Shown: positions 24,227 to 26,698 of the stretch, in pieces
Position numbering within the stretch: position 1 is the first letter of the stretch
Layout of the letters: each line of letters opens with the position of its first letter
Assembly: GCA_900546325.1 (NCBI GenBank)
Contig: URCR01000041.1
Coordinates: 1 to 26,698 of the forward strand
DNA from: an uncultured Lachnospiraceae bacterium
GTDB taxonomy: Bacteria; Bacillota; Clostridia; Lachnospirales; Lachnospiraceae
Reading direction: 5' to 3'
Length of the DNA stretch: 26,698 nucleotides
The notes under the pieces: generated by a model
The model's input: only the letters and a program-made list of their open reading frames with translations
The model's database searches: none
Told to the model about the DNA's origin: nothing
Translations under genes and position numbers: made by a program

Positions 24227-25594
24227 TTATGATTTTCCTTTCTTTCGCCCGGCATGAAGCCAGTCAACTCTCCACATATATATTATGACGCCAAGTGCTG
24301 CCGCAATCCATGAGACCGGATATCCCCATAGAACCGTAGAAAGCTTTGGTATGATCGGAGTCATAATTCCCACCCAAATCATTCGGATTCCCACCATGCT
24401 TCCCACCATCAGAAGCATCGCAGCCATAGACCGTCCGGCACCTCTTAAAACTCCTGTGTATACCTGTGCTACTGCAAGGAAAAAGTAAAATGGCATCACG
24501 GTCTTCAGCATCAAATATCCATTCGCATTTACCTGCGGATCTGATGAAAATATTGTTAAAAGCTGTTTTCCAAATATCATTAAAACCGCACATGCCAGAA
24601 TGCAGTAGCCCTCACTGAGCAATAAAGTTCTGTGCTGTCCCTTCTTTACCCGGTCAAATTTTTCTGCTCCAATATTCTGCCCGGTAAATGTCATTGCAGC
24701 CATACCAAAACTCATAATCGGAAGAATCGCGAACCCGTCAATCTTCATATAAGAACTTGTCCCCGCCATCGCATTGGCTCCAAAACTGTTAATGTTGGAC
24801 TGCACGATTACATTTGAGAAAGAGATGATTGCCGACTGCAGTCCACTCGGAATACCCATCTCCAGAATTCTCTTCATCATTCTCACATCAATCCGAAGTT
24901 TTCGGAAATACATGTGGTAAATATCATCATCTCTGCACAAGGTCCATACAACAAGCACTGCTGATATCACCTGTGAAATAACGGTGGCGATTGCCGTTCC
25001 TTTTACTCCCATCTTCAACACTACAACAAATAAAATGTCCAGCACAATATTGACGACGGATGTAATACAAAGATAATAGAGCGGCCGCTTAGAATCCCCG
25101 ACTCCTCTCAAAATTCCTGCTCCCATATTATATGTAATATTAAAAAGAGATCCCATAAAATAAATTCTCAGATAAATCACAGATTGTTCCATGACCTCCG
25201 GAGGTGTCCCCATTGCCTTTAAAATCTGCGGTGATAAAAACACACCGATAAACGTCAGAAGAATCCCTCCGATGATGCTGAGCATCATCGATGTATGAAC
25301 TGCCCACTGCATTTTTTCTTCGTCCTTCGCCCCATAATATTGTGCAATGATTACACCTGCTCCGGTAGAAATTCCAATAAACAGCCCTATAATCAGATTG
25401 ATCAGAGAGTTGCTCGATCCTACCGCCGCCAGCGCTTCTTTTCCAATAAAGTTTCCTGCAATGACGGAGTCCGCCGTATTATACAGCTGCTGAAATAAAT
25501 TCCCAATTAAAAGCGGAATCGAAAACAACATAATACTTTTAATAATACTTCCTTCTGTCATCACTAATTTTTTCTCTTTTTTCATTTTCCCCAT
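24227..25594 (-). CDS. MATE-family efflux transporter
   Basis: This inner-membrane antiporter exports drugs or metabolites in exchange for Na+ or H+. The 455-residue protein has about twelve hydrophobic spans in two related halves. The first half opens with IPLLIGNLFQQLYNTADSVI and GKEALAAVG, the standard NorM/DinF-type start; the second half has the matching IPSGLQSAIISFSNVIVQ and NAMAG. The ATG at 25594 is chosen because AAAGGTGA lies 4 bases upstream and the basic MGKMKKEKK start fits the cytoplasmic side; an earlier in-frame start at 25660 falls inside the hairpin of the upstream gene. The substrate is not predictable. Confidence 0.92.
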   Translation of the reverse strand: MGKMKKEKKLVMTEGSIIKSIMLFSIPLLIGNLFQQLYNTADSVIAGNFIGKEALAAVGSSNSLINLIIGLFIGISTGAGVIIAQYYGAKDEEKMQWAVHTSMMLSIIGGILLTFIGVFLSPQILKAMGTPPEVMEQSVIYLRIYFMGSLFNITYNMGAGILRGVGDSKRPLYYLCITSVVNIVLDILFVVVLKMGVKGTAIATVISQVISAVLVVWTLCRDDDIYHMYFRKLRIDVRMMKRILEMGIPSGLQSAIISFSNVIVQSNINSFGANAMAGTSSYMKIDGFAILPIMSFGMAAMTFTGQNIGAEKFDRVKKGQHRTLLLSEGYCILACAVLMIFGKQLLTIFSSDPQVNANGYLMLKTVMPFYFFLAVAQVYTGVLRGAGRSMAAMLLMVGSMVGIRMIWVGIMTPIIPKLSTVLWGYPVSWIAAALGVIIYMWRVDWLHAGRKKGKS

Positions 25595-25647
25595 ATTTTC
25601 ACCTTTAACTATTTCTCGTTTTTCCTCAGAAGTCGTTTTCTCAAAGA

Positions 25648-25684
25648 AAGAAACCAGCAAACTGCCGGTTTCCTGCTGTTTCTT
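25648..25684 (-). terminator. Hairpin between the cytidylate-kinase-like gene and the MATE gene
   Basis: AAGAAACCAGCA (25648-25659) pairs with TGCTGTTTCTT (25674-25684) with one bulged base. On the minus strand the stem ends in TTTCTTTCTTT, so it can terminate or reduce transcription between the two genes. Confidence 0.5.
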
Positions 25685-25702
25685 TTCTAATAGAGATGGA
25701 TC

Positions 25703-26332
25703 TTATTCTCCCTGCTGTTCTCTGTACAGGGCTGCCAGATATTCTACAATTTTTTCTTTTCCCAGAAGGCTGCTGTTCATGAGAATCTGATGGGATTGAA
25801 TGCTGCCCCACTCCTTTCCGGAATAAGTTTCATAATAATACTTTCTCTCACGGTCAATCTTTTTTATCTTTTCCGCTGCTTTTCTTTCTGATAGCTGATA
25901 TTTATCCATTACTCGCTTTTTCCGGTCTTCTTTTGACGCACAGACGAATACATTGATACACTCCGGATCATCTCTTAATACATAATCTGCACACCTTCCG
26001 ACAATTACACAAGACCCCTTCTGTGCAAGCCTCTTTATAATGGCGGACTGTACCGCATAGAGATCTCTTCCGACAGGTGCATAAAATTCTGCATTTGCCA
26101 TAAAGTCATTGTATGCTCCCAACGCCAGATCATACCCTGATACAAAGTTCATCAACTTGGTCTCATCTTCCTGTTCTGCCTGTTCCTCTGTGATATGAAG
26201 CTCTTCTGCCGCCATCTTTACAAGATTCCTGTCATAAAATGGAATTCCCAGCTTCTTTGCAAGCATCTCTCCAATTTCATGACCTCCGCTTCCAAACTGC
26301 CTGCCAATTGTAATCACTGTTTTTTTCGTCAT
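25703..26332 (-). CDS. Cytidylate-kinase-like family protein
   Basis: This 209-residue protein belongs to the cytidylate-kinase-like group common in Clostridia, distinct from the housekeeping Cmk. The N-terminal VITIGRQFGSGGHEIGEMLA is the modified P-loop: GSGG stands where true Cmk has GKG or GKS, so the usual phosphate-binding Lys is missing. Further blocks are FYDRNLVKMAAEE, GSCVIVGRCADYVL and VFVCASKEDRKKRV, followed by DRERKYYYE in the lid region. Catalytic activity and substrate are not established for this group. The ATG at 26332 is preceded by GGCGGTGA; a GTG three codons earlier overlaps that site. A consensus -10 box lies upstream. Confidence 0.88.
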   Translation of the reverse strand: MTKKTVITIGRQFGSGGHEIGEMLAKKLGIPFYDRNLVKMAAEELHITEEQAEQEDETKLMNFVSGYDLALGAYNDFMANAEFYAPVGRDLYAVQSAIIKRLAQKGSCVIVGRCADYVLRDDPECINVFVCASKEDRKKRVMDKYQLSERKAAEKIKKIDRERKYYYETYSGKEWGSIQSHQILMNSSLLGKEKIVEYLAALYREQQGE

Positions 26333-26381
26333 AGAAATCACCGCCTTTTAATGACTCATTAATTATCTGATTCTTGTATCT

Positions 26382-26387
26382 ATTATA
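26382..26387 (-). promoter_or_regulatory. Minus-10 box of the cytidylate-kinase-like gene
   Basis: TATAAT on the minus strand, about 50 bases before the start codon. The -35 region (ATGGAA at an 18-base gap) is weak. The rest of the 26333-26509 gap is AT-rich and shows no gene. Confidence 0.5.
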
Positions 26388-26509
26388 CAATATTTGTTGC
26401 ATTTTTTCCATAGATTTTTTGCTTTTATGCATATTCCTAATACTATGTTAGTATGCAAACAATTCCTCTTCTTCCACGAAAAACTTCCTGACTTCTTTGC
26501 AATAAAAAC

Positions 26510-26537
26510 ACCCCTTATTGAATTTTCAATAAGGGGT
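26510..26537 (-). terminator. Terminator of the tRNA transcript
   Basis: Perfect 13-base arms ACCCCTTATTGAA (26510-26522) and TTCAATAAGGGGT (26525-26537) are followed on the minus strand by GTTTTTATT. It starts 4 bases past the tRNA-Arg 3' end. Confidence 0.9.
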
Positions 26538-26541
26538 TAAG

Positions 26542-26615
26542 CGTGGGCGAGAAGATTCGAACTCCCGACCTTTTGGTCCGTAGCCAAACGCTCTATCCAG
26601 CTGAGCTACGCCCAC
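26542..26615 (-). tRNA. tRNA-Arg(ACG)
   Basis: The minus strand folds as a full cloverleaf: acceptor GTGGGCG/CGCCCAC, D stem GCTC/GAGC, anticodon stem TTTGG/CCAAA with loop CTACGGA (anticodon ACG, read as ICG), variable loop AGGTC, and a T arm GGGAG/CTTCT with loop TTCGAAT and some G-U pairs. The discriminator is G. CCA is not encoded. It probably shares a transcript with the tRNA upstream, 32 bases away. Confidence 0.96.
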
Positions 26616-26647
26616 ACAATATTTAATTACTACACCTTCCGGTGTAA

Positions 26648-26698
26648 TGCCGGCGACCGGAATCGAACCGGTACGGGAGTATAAGTCCCGCAGGATTT
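26648..26698 (-). tRNA. tRNA-Leu, 3' part only (cut by window end)
   Basis: The minus strand shows the end of the anticodon loop (AAA), stem strand TCCTG, a long variable arm (CGGGA, loop, TCCCG), T arm ACCGG/CCGGT with loop TTCGATT, acceptor CGCCGGC and discriminator A. The long variable arm and the A discriminator indicate Leu. The visible A at anticodon position 36 allows UAA or CAA; UAA is more likely. The 5' half lies beyond the window. CCA is not encoded. Confidence 0.85.

Noticed and set aside
1..26698. CRISPR array or prophage
   Set aside because: No regularly spaced direct repeats, Cas genes, integrase or phage structural genes are visible. The tRNA genes at the right end have no adjacent integrase or att duplication in view.

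Overview
The window looks like chromosome of an obligately anaerobic, gut-type Firmicute, most likely a Lachnospiraceae member of the Ruminococcus/Dorea/Mediterraneibacter kind. The reasons are moderate GC, AGGAGG-type ribosome binding sites, two PPi-type phosphofructokinases, a Csp-like subtilisin, rubrerythrin, a flavodiiron protein and tRNA genes without an encoded CCA. The genus is an inference; no rRNA or species marker is present.

Region 1 (1-3518) is visibly more AT-rich than the rest. It holds a broken B12-binding radical-SAM-like gene, an intact ABC exporter, a frameshifted remnant of an IS200/IS605 TnpA and the front half of an IS1634-like transposase with several lesions. It reads as a decayed, horizontally acquired island that stops abruptly before the subtilisin gene.

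Region 2 (3519-12379) holds single-gene or short units. They are a Csp-like S8 peptidase, rubrerythrin, a family 2 glycosyltransferase, two paralogous PPi-dependent phosphofructokinases pointing at each other with a membrane-anchored pseudokinase between them, and a GNAT acetyltransferase. Just after the first phosphofructokinase lies a string of stem-loops ending in a strong terminator, which may be a small structured RNA.

Region 3 (12468-22633) is a ten-gene minus-strand nucleoside operon in the order deoB, nupO, nupP, nupQ, pdp, deoC, BMP lipoprotein, Crp/Fnr regulator, punA, cdd. The transporter imports nucleosides. Cdd deaminates cytidine to uridine. Pdp and PunA phosphorolyse pyrimidine and purine nucleosides. 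DeoB turns the pentose 1-phosphates into 5-phosphates, and DeoC splits deoxyribose 5-phosphate. In front of deoB is a 20-bp palindrome centred at -41.5 from the start site predicted from a TATGAT -10 box, which is the class II position for a Crp/Fnr activator. The operon's own Crp/Fnr protein is the obvious candidate to bind it.

Region 4 (22634-26698) has a flavodiiron protein gene on the plus strand, then on the minus strand a MATE exporter, a cytidylate-kinase-like protein, tRNA-Arg(ACG) and the 3' part of a tRNA-Leu cut by the window end. Flavodiiron protein and rubrerythrin together point to an anaerobe that detoxifies oxygen, peroxide or NO.
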